Shown here one piece after another: positions 1 to 5,410 of a stretch of 6,361 nt of DNA. The stretch comes from Pirellulales bacterium (GTDB lineage: Bacteria; Planctomycetota; Planctomycetia; Pirellulales; JAICIG01), in the NCBI GenBank assembly GCA_025924495.1, contig JAICIG010000448.1:1-6361 (forward strand), in the 5' to 3' direction. The position numbers and the translations under genes were made by a program. Under the pieces are notes generated by a model that was not told the DNA's origin, did not search any database, and saw nothing but the letters and a program-made list of their open reading frames with translations. Within the stretch, counting starts at the first letter, position 1; every line of letters starts with the position of its first letter.

Positions 1-733
1 CCTCCAATTGAGTGAGGTCGCTGACGGTCGCCAGGACGCTTCTGATGGTTCGCAGTTCCGCGCCTTCGTCACGCAACTTGCCAGGCTCATAGTAGAACTG
101 GAAATAAATCTCCAGAATCTGCAATTGACGCAGGTCGAGCAATTGTGTGATACGCTCGAAATCGTGTTCACTTTTAGCGTCATCGAGCGTGAAGCTGACG
201 CCAATGATGCGTCGGCAAAAACGGTCGGCGCCCACGACGTCGAGCCATCTTGGCCCCCAGCGCTCGACCAGCGCAAATCCGTGGTTCTTTTTCGCCAAAC
301 TAATCACTTCGTCCTGAACGCGAGCCTGATTGCGTGCAGCGGCGAACCAACCGCAGATCGCCGCGACGATGCCGACTGCGACGAGCATCGCCTTCAGGCT
401 CCAACGGAACCGAGGCGGATGGCGACGCAACAGCCATTCGCAAGCGCCGCACCCCGCCGCCAAGATCAGGAGCCACAAAACTGTATTGGCGCCTAGCGCC
501 GCTCCGTCGTAGTCCCAGCTACCCGCTTCGTTGAAAAACCCCATAAGCGGTAGAAAGTTGATCGCGTGCCAATGCCAGATCAACGGCCAGCCATAGACAA
601 TGTTTGGTGGATTCGTCTGGTCGTCAATGACGTTAAGGTTTGCGATCACCATTGACGCCGCGATCGCAAAGAACACGACGAGCGTCAACGCTCGCGGGTG
701 GTAGCGCGAGAACGCTCCGAGCCTCAAACGCAT
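1..733 (-). CDS. Membrane-anchored leucine-rich-like protein, C-terminus cut by window edge
   Basis: Reading the minus strand from the ATG at 733 gives an open frame of 244 codons with no stop before the left edge, so the C-terminus is missing. Strong hydrophobic segments lie at about residues 15-36, 83-102 and 113-133, with a weaker aromatic one at about 46-66, which predicts three or four membrane helices. The segment RFRWSLKAMLVAVGIVAAI (108-126) resembles the last helix that precedes soluble domains in many planctomycete proteins. After it, residues 160-244 follow the pattern W-L--V-G-D-F---I--V-F, then L-DL-QLQILEIYF and a further LTQLE. This resembles the opening of planctomycete leucine-rich repeat proteins, though the repeats are degenerate. 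The start is supported by an AGGGGAGG site 9 nt upstream. Function is unknown; a surface-exposed or periplasmic protein-interaction role is inference. The coding reading is secure, the family less so. Confidence 0.8.
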   Translation of the reverse strand, partial: MRLRLGAFSRYHPRALTLVVFFAIAASMVIANLNVIDDQTNPPNIVYGWPLIWHWHAINFLPLMGFFNEAGSWDYDGAALGANTVLWLLILAAGCGACEWLLRRHPPRFRWSLKAMLVAVGIVAAICGWFAAARNQARVQDEVISLAKKNHGFALVERWGPRWLDVVGADRFCRRIIGVSFTLDDAKSEHDFERITQLLDLRQLQILEIYFQFYYEPGKLRDEGAELRTIRSVLATVSDLTQLE

Positions 734-742
734 CAGCGTTGG

Positions 743-750
743 CCTCCCCT
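743..750 (-). promoter_or_regulatory. Ribosome binding site of the membrane LRR-like gene
   Basis: The minus strand reads AGGGGAGG, ending 9 nt before the ATG at 733. It is the best Shine-Dalgarno match near this end of the gene and fixes the chosen start. Confidence 0.6.
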
Positions 751-1128
751 TTGTCTTGAAACTTGCCGGCCCGGACCCGACGGCGCAAAAGACTGGGGCC
801 GCGGCAGTCATTTGTACTGTACGAAGTGGAGCCGCGGCTTGAAAGCAAATCTTGCAGATCATGAGCGGGCAAAAGCCTGCCGCGGATGGTCGCCCGTAGA
901 CAGTGACCGTAATTTCTGGCGACTTCGATTGCGCGAGGGGCTACGGCGCCCCTGAGGAGCTTGGCCGCCGAGAGCTTTGCGCGCGGAGGTCCGGCAGACC
1001 TGCGCGCGATTGCGCACGATCCGTTGGGAAGCTAATGGTTCATCGGAGGGAAGCGCTCGTGAATGGGTGGGCAAGCTCCGGTCGAAGACAATCGCTCGGA
1101 AGGATTGCCTTTGCCTGTGCATGTGAAT

Positions 1129-1152
1129 CGGCGCTCAAACCGGCCGGCGCCG
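1129..1152 (-). terminator. Possible stem-loop just after uvrA stop
   Basis: Directly after the uvrA stop codon, CGGCGC (1129-1134) and GCGCCG (1147-1152) can pair into a 6-bp GC stem with a 12-nt loop. The loop contains a CCGGCCGG self-complement that offers an alternative fold. No T-tract follows on the minus strand, so it is not a classical intrinsic terminator. It could protect the 3' end or be chance in GC-rich DNA. Confidence 0.25.
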
Positions 1153-4020
1153 TCAGCCCGGGCCGTTCGATGATGGGCGGAGCAGCGGCTTGAGATAACG
1201 GCCGGTGGCGTTGTCGGCGAGCGCGGCGATGTCTTCGGGCGTGCCGGCGGCGACCAATTGGCCGCCTGCGGCGCCTCCTTCGGGCCCGAGGTCGATCAGC
1301 CAGTCGGCCGACTTGATCACGTCGAGGTGATGTTCGATCACGACCACGGTATTGCCTAAATCCACGAGTCGTTCCATGACGTTGAGCAGCTTGCGGACGT
1401 CGTCAAAGTGCAGGCCGGTCGTCGGCTCGTCCAGAATGTAAAGCGTTTTGCCGGTATCGGTGCGGCCCAGTTCAGAGGCCAGCTTGATCCGCTGGGCTTC
1501 GCCGCCCGAAAGTGTGGTCGAAGACTGACCCAGCGACAGATAGCCCAACCCGACTTCCTGCAAGCTGACGAGCAGGCGGCGAATCGCGGGGAAATTCTCG
1601 AAGAATTCGGCTGCCTGATCAACGCTCAGGTTGAGCACATCGGCGATCGATTTGCCTTTGTAATGAATCTCGAGCGTCGCGCGGTTGAAGCGAGCGCCCT
1701 GGCACTCCGGACAAGCGACATACAAATCGGGCAGGAAGTTCATCTCGATCTTCCGCACCCCTTGTCCCTGACACTCTTCGCAGCGTCCCCCTTTGACGTT
1801 GAAGCTGAAGCGGCCCGACTTATAGCCGCGCAGACGGGCTTCGCGCGTGGTGGCATACACGTGGCGGATTTCATCGAACAACCCGGTGTAGGTCGCCGGA
1901 TTGCTGCGCGGCGTGCGGCCGATCGACGACTGATCGATCTCGACTAACTTATCGATCTGACTGACGCCACGGAGGCTGGCATGCGCTCCAGGTTTAGGAC
2001 CGGCCCCTCCCAACCGCCGCGCCACGGCGCGAGCCAGCGTTTCCTGCACCAAAGAGCTCTTGCCCGAACCGCTGACGCCGGTCACGCAAACCAACACGCC
2101 CAACGGAAACGAAACGCTGAGGTTCTTCAGATTGTTCGCTGTCGCGCCTTCGATTGTGATCGCCCTGCGCTGGCTGGCGTGCCGCCGTTTGCCGGGAACG
2201 GAAATCGACATCCGCCCGGCGAGATACTGCCCGGTGACCGAACTCGGCGACTGTTCGATTTCAGCCGGCGTTCCTTGGGCGACGATCGTGCCGCCGTGCT
2301 GTCCGGCGCCGGGACCGACATCGATCAAATGATCGGCCTCGTGCATGATCGCTTCGTCGTGCTCGACCACCAGGACGCTGTTACCCTGGTGCTGCAAATT
2401 GCGCAGCGCCTGGATCAGCCGGTCGTTGTCGCGCGGGTGCAGGCCGATCGACGGCTCGTCGAGAATATAGCAGACGCCGACCAACCCCGAGCCGATGCCG
2501 GTCGCTAGTCGAATGCGCTGCAACTCGCCGCCGCTGAGCGTGTCGGCCGGACGATCGAGCGACAAATAATCGAGTCCGACCTGGACCAGAAAATCGAGCC
2601 GGTTGGCGATCTCGGCGATCACCGGCGCGGCCACCGGCGCTTGTTGCTCGCCAAATGTCAGCCCGGCGAAGAATTGTCGGGCGGCATCCACCGGCAAGGC
2701 CGTGATCTCATGGATTGCCTTCTCGCCGAGGCGCACGCTGCGCGCCTCGGGGCGCAAGCGGGCGCCCTGGCAGGCAGGACAAACCAGCTCGCCGCGAAAA
2801 GCCTCGAGTCGTTGCCGCGCAGCGTCGGTCTTGGCGGCCTGATATTCTTGCTCCAGCAAGGCCAGCACGCCGGGGAACTCTTTGCCGTCGCCTTCGAACA
2901 GCGCGCTGAGTTCCTTGGGTTTGAGCTTTTCCAGCGGCGTTTCCCAGCGCTCATTCGCGGCGAATCCGTCCAGCCGTCGTCGGTGGCGTTCGTCGCCGGC
3001 TGGCGAAGAGCCGCGCCACGGCGCAATCGCGCCCGCGGCCAGCGATAGTTTTAAGTCGGGCGCCACCAGATCTACGTCAAACGCCGTTTGCGAACCCAAT
3101 CCTTCGCACGTCGGACAGGCGCCGTAGGGACTGTTGAAGCTGAACGTGCGGGGCTCGAGTTCTTCGTAGCTGAGCTTGCAACGCGCGCAGGCATGCTCAG
3201 TGCTGAAGAGCGATTCGTGCCAGTCGCGATCCGAATCTCCGCCCGGCAGCAAGTGCGTCACGGCGACCAGTCCCTCGCCGTGCCGCAGCGCCAACTGGAT
3301 CGACTCAGCCAGCCGCGGGCGGACGCTGTCGCGGATGATCAGCCGATCGACGACGGCTTCGATCGTGTGATTTTTGCGCGGCGTCAGCGTCGGCGCGGCG
3401 TCGAGATCGTAGACCTCGCCGTCGATACGAGCGCGCACGAAGCCCGCCTTGCGAATCGCCGCGAAGACCTCAGTGTGCTGTCCCTTGCGGCCCCGGACCA
3501 TCGGGGCCAGCAGGATGGCCTTCGTGCCGTCGCCCAGCGCGACCAGCGTTTCGACAATCTGCTCGGGCGTCTGCTGGCATATCGGATCGCCGCACTGATA
3601 GCAATAAACCTGGCCCGTGCGCGCCATCAACAGCCGCAAGTGGTCGTAAATCTCGGTGACCGTGGCCACGGTGCTGCGCGGGTTGCGGCTGCCCGCCCGT
3701 TGATCGATGGAAATCGTCGGCTGCAGTCCCTCGATCAGGTCGACGTCAGGTCGCTCCATCTGGTGCAGGAACTGCCGCGCGTAGACCGAAAGGCTTTCGA
3801 TGTATTGCCGCTGCCCTTCGGCGAACAGCGTATCGAAGGCCAGCGAACTCTTGCCGGAACCGCTGGGACCCGTGATGACTACGAATTGATCGCGGGGAAT
3901 GTCGAGGCTGACATTGCGCAGGTTGTGCACGCGCGCCCCGCGGACGCGGATGAACTCGCCCTCGGACCCGTGGCCGTTTGCCGCATGGCCATTTGTCGGC
4001 TGCAGGTCGTTCGCACTCAT
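1153..4020 (-). CDS. uvrA: UvrA, excinuclease ABC subunit A
   Basis: Complete 955-residue UvrA, close to the roughly 940 residues usual for the family. It is the dimeric ATPase that scans DNA for bulky lesions, loads UvrB and then leaves, acting in the cytoplasm in nucleotide excision repair. First ABC module: Walker A GPSGSGKSS (51-59), signature LSGGELQ (495-501), Walker B YILDEPSIGLHP (518-529) and H-loop His554. Second module: Walker A GVSGSGKSS (648-656), signature LSGGEAQ (837-843), Walker B YILDEPTTGLHF (861-872) and H-loop His897. Zinc-binding CxxC pairs are Cys278/281 with Cys302/305, and Cys747/750 with Cys770/773; further CxxC pairs lie at 140/143 and 414/417. All catalytic motifs are intact. 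The N-terminus carries about 20 extra Asn/Gly/His-rich residues before the conserved IRVRGARVHNL (24-34). The ribosome binding site is weak (TGAGA), so the start is slightly less certain than the gene. It appears to be a single-gene unit. Confidence 0.98.
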   Translation of the reverse strand: MSANDLQPTNGHAANGHGSEGEFIRVRGARVHNLRNVSLDIPRDQFVVITGPSGSGKSSLAFDTLFAEGQRQYIESLSVYARQFLHQMERPDVDLIEGLQPTISIDQRAGSRNPRSTVATVTEIYDHLRLLMARTGQVYCYQCGDPICQQTPEQIVETLVALGDGTKAILLAPMVRGRKGQHTEVFAAIRKAGFVRARIDGEVYDLDAAPTLTPRKNHTIEAVVDRLIIRDSVRPRLAESIQLALRHGEGLVAVTHLLPGGDSDRDWHESLFSTEHACARCKLSYEELEPRTFSFNSPYGACPTCEGLGSQTAFDVDLVAPDLKLSLAAGAIAPWRGSSPAGDERHRRRLDGFAANERWETPLEKLKPKELSALFEGDGKEFPGVLALLEQEYQAAKTDAARQRLEAFRGELVCPACQGARLRPEARSVRLGEKAIHEITALPVDAARQFFAGLTFGEQQAPVAAPVIAEIANRLDFLVQVGLDYLSLDRPADTLSGGELQRIRLATGIGSGLVGVCYILDEPSIGLHPRDNDRLIQALRNLQHQGNSVLVVEHDEAIMHEADHLIDVGPGAGQHGGTIVAQGTPAEIEQSPSSVTGQYLAGRMSISVPGKRRHASQRRAITIEGATANNLKNLSVSFPLGVLVCVTGVSGSGKSSLVQETLARAVARRLGGAGPKPGAHASLRGVSQIDKLVEIDQSSIGRTPRSNPATYTGLFDEIRHVYATTREARLRGYKSGRFSFNVKGGRCEECQGQGVRKIEMNFLPDLYVACPECQGARFNRATLEIHYKGKSIADVLNLSVDQAAEFFENFPAIRRLLVSLQEVGLGYLSLGQSSTTLSGGEAQRIKLASELGRTDTGKTLYILDEPTTGLHFDDVRKLLNVMERLVDLGNTVVVIEHHLDVIKSADWLIDLGPEGGAAGGQLVAAGTPEDIAALADNATGRYLKPLLRPSSNGPG

Positions 4021-4062
4021 GAAGTCTCACTGCCGCAGATTTTCGCCAGGACCAAACTTTCG

Positions 4063-4091
4063 AGCCTAACAAAGCCTGGCGGCGGCAGCAA
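4063..4091 (-). promoter_or_regulatory. Candidate uvrA promoter
   Basis: On the minus strand TTGCTG (4086-4091) and TAGGCT (4063-4068) are separated by exactly 17 bp, which would place transcription start about 36 nt before the uvrA ATG. Each hexamer matches the sigma-70 consensus at only 3 of 6 positions, but position and spacing fit. No LexA-type box (CTGT-N8-ACAG or GAAC-N4-GTTC) is seen nearby. Confidence 0.35.
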
Positions 4092-4112
4092 GCGAACGCA
4101 ACGATCGAAGCT

Positions 4113-4123
4113 TCACATTGTGA
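4113..4123. promoter_or_regulatory. Small palindrome upstream of uvrA
   Basis: TCACATTGTGA is a perfect 5-bp inverted repeat around one central base. It sits 21 bp upstream of the candidate uvrA -35 hexamer and about 20 bp past the stop of the exported-protein gene. On the minus strand it overlaps a second dyad, TGTG-N6-CACA. It could be an operator, but short palindromes occur by chance. Confidence 0.25.
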
Positions 4124-4145
4124 TTGCCCACAGGTCCCGCTAACG

Positions 4146-4697
4146 TCAATAGCCCGCGGGGCCTCGTAAGGCGCCGCCCATGTACCCGCCAACGCTGGTG
4201 GCGATATTCAAGTCGCCCTGTTGAAGATAGCTCGGAGAGCCGAAAACTCCGCCGCCCCAGCCGCCGCCGTAATAGAGGACTGGATACCCATAGTCTGCGC
4301 TATACGTGCCGAGATCTTGTGGATATCCGTCCATGGCTTGGGCGGCGCGCAAGGCTTCGAATTGGGCGACCTCCGCTCGATACTTTGCCTTGAGTTGCTC
4401 GAGATGCCATCGGGCATAGGCATTCGGTTCGTAGTTTTGCCAGCCGGCGCCGGTCCAATAGGCCCAATGATTACTGGGCAGCCAATACCACCAATGGCCA
4501 TTGTGAAAACGATATCGCCACGGCTCATAGGGGCGCCGCCGAGCGGTCTGCGCGGTAGCCGGCTGCTGAGAAACTCGTTCGGTTGCCGGCGCAATCGCCG
4601 CCTGGCGGGCAGGTTCGGGCTGTGCGGCAAGCGTCGTGTTTGCGACAAACGCCACGCCCAACGCCGCCAGCAAAACCGGCCAGCATTTTGTAGTCAT
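4146..4697 (-). CDS. Exported Trp/Tyr- and Gly-rich protein of unknown function
   Basis: A 183-residue protein. Residues 1-24 form a signal peptide: Lys4, a hydrophobic stretch at 7-19, then a likely cleavage after TLA (22-24), before AQPEP. There is no lipobox. Residues 25-55 are an Ala/Gln/Pro linker. Residues 56-90 are very aromatic (WRYRFHNGHWWYWLPSNHW at 60-78, then YWTGAGWQNYEP), a motif I recall from planctomycete exported proteins but have not checked. A charged helix (about 95-120) follows, then a Gly/Tyr-rich tail with GGGWGGG (144-150). The start at 4697 is preferred because AAAGGAA lies just upstream and the signal peptide begins there. An in-frame ATG at 4742 would add 15 polar residues before the signal peptide and lacks a comparable site. 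The gene is divergent from the small exported protein at 4905. Cell-surface or periplasmic location is inferred; no function is proposed. Confidence 0.85.
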   Translation of the reverse strand: MTTKCWPVLLAALGVAFVANTTLAAQPEPARQAAIAPATERVSQQPATAQTARRRPYEPWRYRFHNGHWWYWLPSNHWAYWTGAGWQNYEPNAYARWHLEQLKAKYRAEVAQFEALRAAQAMDGYPQDLGTYSADYGYPVLYYGGGWGGGVFGSPSYLQQGDLNIATSVGGYMGGALRGPAGY

Positions 4698-4702
4698 AGG
4701 AC

Positions 4703-4709
4703 TTCCTTT
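4703..4709 (-). promoter_or_regulatory. Ribosome binding site choosing the 4697 start
   Basis: The minus strand reads AAAGGAA, with AGGA 6 nt before the ATG at 4697. It selects this start over the in-frame ATG 45 nt further upstream. Confidence 0.65.
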
Positions 4710-4747
4710 CGTCGCATCGCCTGTCTCCAGCGAACGGATCACTCACC

Positions 4748-4775
4748 ATATTAGCAATTTCAATACCAATGTCTT
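4748..4775 (-). promoter_or_regulatory. Candidate promoter of the Trp/Tyr-rich protein gene
   Basis: On the minus strand AAGACA (4770-4775) and TAATAT (4748-4753) are separated by 16 bp, each matching the consensus at 4 of 6 positions. Transcription would begin near 4741, about 44 nt before the ATG. The -35 hexamer lies inside the 34-bp dyad, so a protein bound to the dyad would affect this promoter. Confidence 0.4.
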
Positions 4776-4794
4776 GCGAAGACCGTTGGTATTG
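4761..4794. repeat. 34-bp hairpin/dyad in the divergent spacer
   Basis: CAATACCAA (4761-4769) is perfectly complementary to TTGGTATTG (4786-4794). Nested inside, GTCTT (4771-4775) pairs with AAGAC (4779-4783) around a GCG loop. With a T-G wobble this makes a 15-bp stem with one bulged C (4784). It lies between the starts of two divergent genes and has no T-tract on either side, so a terminator role is unlikely. It may be a shared operator, or an RNA structure if transcribed. Confidence 0.75.
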
Positions 4795-4797
4795 GGA

Positions 4798-4827
4798 TTG
4801 ACCGATCGCCTGCCTGCGCCGTATCAA
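4798..4827 (+). promoter_or_regulatory. Candidate promoter of the 78-residue exported protein gene
   Basis: TTGACC (4798-4803, 5 of 6 consensus positions) and TATCAA (4822-4827, 4 of 6) are 18 bp apart. Transcription would start near 4834, leaving a leader of about 70 nt before the ATG at 4905. The -35 hexamer begins 4 bp after the end of the dyad. Confidence 0.45.
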
Positions 4828-4891
4828 CGGGCGACTTAGGGAACCGAAGGGCGGCGTTTGTCCGCCACAGGGTGTCCACTTACAGCGTCAT

Positions 4892-4896
4892 GGAGG
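4892..4896 (+). promoter_or_regulatory. Ribosome binding site choosing the 4905 start
   Basis: GGAGG lies 8 nt before the ATG at 4905. It supports that start over the in-frame ATG at 4872, which would place 11 extra residues, two of them acidic, ahead of a normal signal peptide. Confidence 0.7.
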
Positions 4897-4904
4897 ATTT
4901 TGCG

Positions 4905-5141
4905 ATGCGACAGCAGCGTTCGTTTTTTCATACGGCAGTCGTACTCGCCGCGCTTGGCGTGGCAATCGCTGCGTTTTCCCGATCTTCGGCGGCTCAACAA
5001 CTAGAAGGCGATCCGAACACGCAACCCGACGTTGCGGCAGCGCTCTTGGCCGAAATCAAAGAAGCAAATCGATTGCTCAAGGCGCAGCATGACCTGCTGA
5101 AGTCCGGGAAGGTGCAAGTCATTGTGAAGAGCGCTCGTTAA
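4905..5141 (+). CDS. Small exported protein with a charged C-terminal helix
   Basis: A 78-residue protein of unrecognised family. Residues 1-30 look like a signal peptide: Arg2 and Arg5, a hydrophobic core at 7-24, and a likely cleavage after SAA (28-30), before QQLEG. The mature part of about 48 residues holds one predicted amphipathic, probably coiled-coil helix (about 42-68, AALLAEIKEANRLLKAQHDL), then a short strand-like end (VQVIVK). It has no cysteines and no catalytic motif. The signal core LAALGVA (14-20) is identical to that of the divergent neighbour at 4697. The gene stops 22 bp short of the convergent gene ending at 5164, and no clear terminator is visible between them. A helical periplasmic or envelope-associated role is inference only. 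Confidence 0.75.
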   Translation: MRQQRSFFHTAVVLAALGVAIAAFSRSSAAQQLEGDPNTQPDVAAALLAEIKEANRLLKAQHDLLKSGKVQVIVKSAR

Positions 5142-5163
5142 CTGATAAAAGCGTAGCGAGCAT

Positions 5164-5406
5164 TCAGTTGGCTTTGCGGCGGCGTTTGCGGCGCCGATTC
5201 GTTTGCTTGCGCCGGTCGCCCTCGCTGCGGCGGTCGGTTTCCGGCAGTTGTTCGATCTCTGCGGACGACAGCAGCGCGCCCGCTGGTCCCATATCGAGCG
5301 ACCGGCGGTCGTCCCCTTGGCGCGCGTCGATCGCGCGCCGATCCTGCGACTCCCGCTTTTCGATCAAATGCTGTAATTCGGGCGGCAGCGGCAGTTCATT
5401 GGGCAT
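5164..5406 (-). CDS. Small basic protein with repeated DRR motifs, coupled to secretin
   Basis: An 80-residue soluble protein with no signal peptide or membrane helix. The N-terminus is Pro/Leu-rich (PNELPLPPELQHLIEKRES, 2-20). Asp-Arg-Arg recurs at 22-24, 33-35, 58-60 and 64-66, and the protein ends in a dense basic run, RRRKRRRK (71-78). A less charged stretch between (PAGALLSSAEIEQLPE, 41-56) probably forms a helix. The start at 5406 is set by AAAGGAG 8 nt upstream. The same frame stays open further upstream but is then only Arg/Pro-rich sequence in a shifted frame over the secretin gene. The 4-nt gap to the secretin stop predicts translational coupling. The basic tail suggests binding to nucleic acid or another polyanion, or to the acidic face of a partner. 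I do not recognise the family. A role with the secretion or pilus machine is inferred from position alone. Confidence 0.8.
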   Translation of the reverse strand: MPNELPLPPELQHLIEKRESQDRRAIDARQGDDRRSLDMGPAGALLSSAEIEQLPETDRRSEGDRRKQTNRRRKRRRKAN

Positions 5407-5410
5407 CTTG

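Larger units (their letters stand above)
734..1152. other. Gene-free spacer between uvrA and the LRR-like gene
   Basis: I see no convincing gene in these 419 bases. The frames open here encode Arg/Ser-rich sequence without recognisable motifs or good ribosome binding sites. A GC-rich hairpin lies at 936-953 (AGGGGC, 6-nt loop, GCCCCT). The palindrome GCCGCGGC occurs at 798-805 and 831-838, with a related CCGCGG at 880-885. A 5-bp inverted repeat GACTG/CAGTC lies at 791-809 and on the minus strand is followed by four T. A weak promoter-like pair for the LRR-like gene, TTTCAA (839-844) and TACAGT (816-821) with a 17-bp spacer, matches the consensus at only 3/6 and 4/6 positions. None of these is strong alone. 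Confidence 0.55.

Noticed and set aside
8..496. A 162-codon plus-strand open frame at the left edge
   Set aside because: The minus strand here encodes a continuous protein with membrane helices, repeat-like sequence and a good ribosome binding site. The plus frame has none of these and ends in low-complexity sequence.
791..809. Inverted repeat GACTG/CAGTC followed by TTTT on the minus strand, as an intrinsic terminator
   Set aside because: The stem is only 5 bp with a 9-nt loop and the T run is short. It also coincides with the only promoter-like pair upstream of the LRR-like gene, so neither reading is firm.
859..1122. An 87-codon minus-strand open frame in the spacer after uvrA
   Set aside because: The translation is Arg/Ser-rich without motifs, and no convincing ribosome binding site precedes it.
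1408..2508. Plus-strand open frames of 179 and 175 codons opposite uvrA
   Set aside because: Both mirror conserved UvrA sequence in the reverse direction and show no motifs of their own.
3088..4143. A 351-codon plus-strand open frame opposite the uvrA N-terminal region
   Set aside because: It is antisense to conserved UvrA motifs. Its Arg/Ala/Asp-rich translation lacks any recognisable domain. Long antisense frames are expected in GC-rich coding DNA.
4021..4145. A LexA/SOS box upstream of uvrA
   Set aside because: Neither CTGT-N8-ACAG nor GAAC-N4-GTTC is present; GAAC at 4094-4097 lacks the matching half.
4221..4754. A 177-codon plus-strand open frame over the Trp/Tyr-rich gene
   Set aside because: The minus frame has a signal peptide, a ribosome binding site and a plausible domain structure; the plus frame is Arg-rich in its second half and crosses the divergent spacer.
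5133..5169. Inverted repeats GCTCG/CGAGC and AACTGA/TCAGTT between the convergent genes, as a terminator
   Set aside because: The two pairings interleave and cannot form as simple nested stems, the loops are 18-19 nt, and there is no T-tract.
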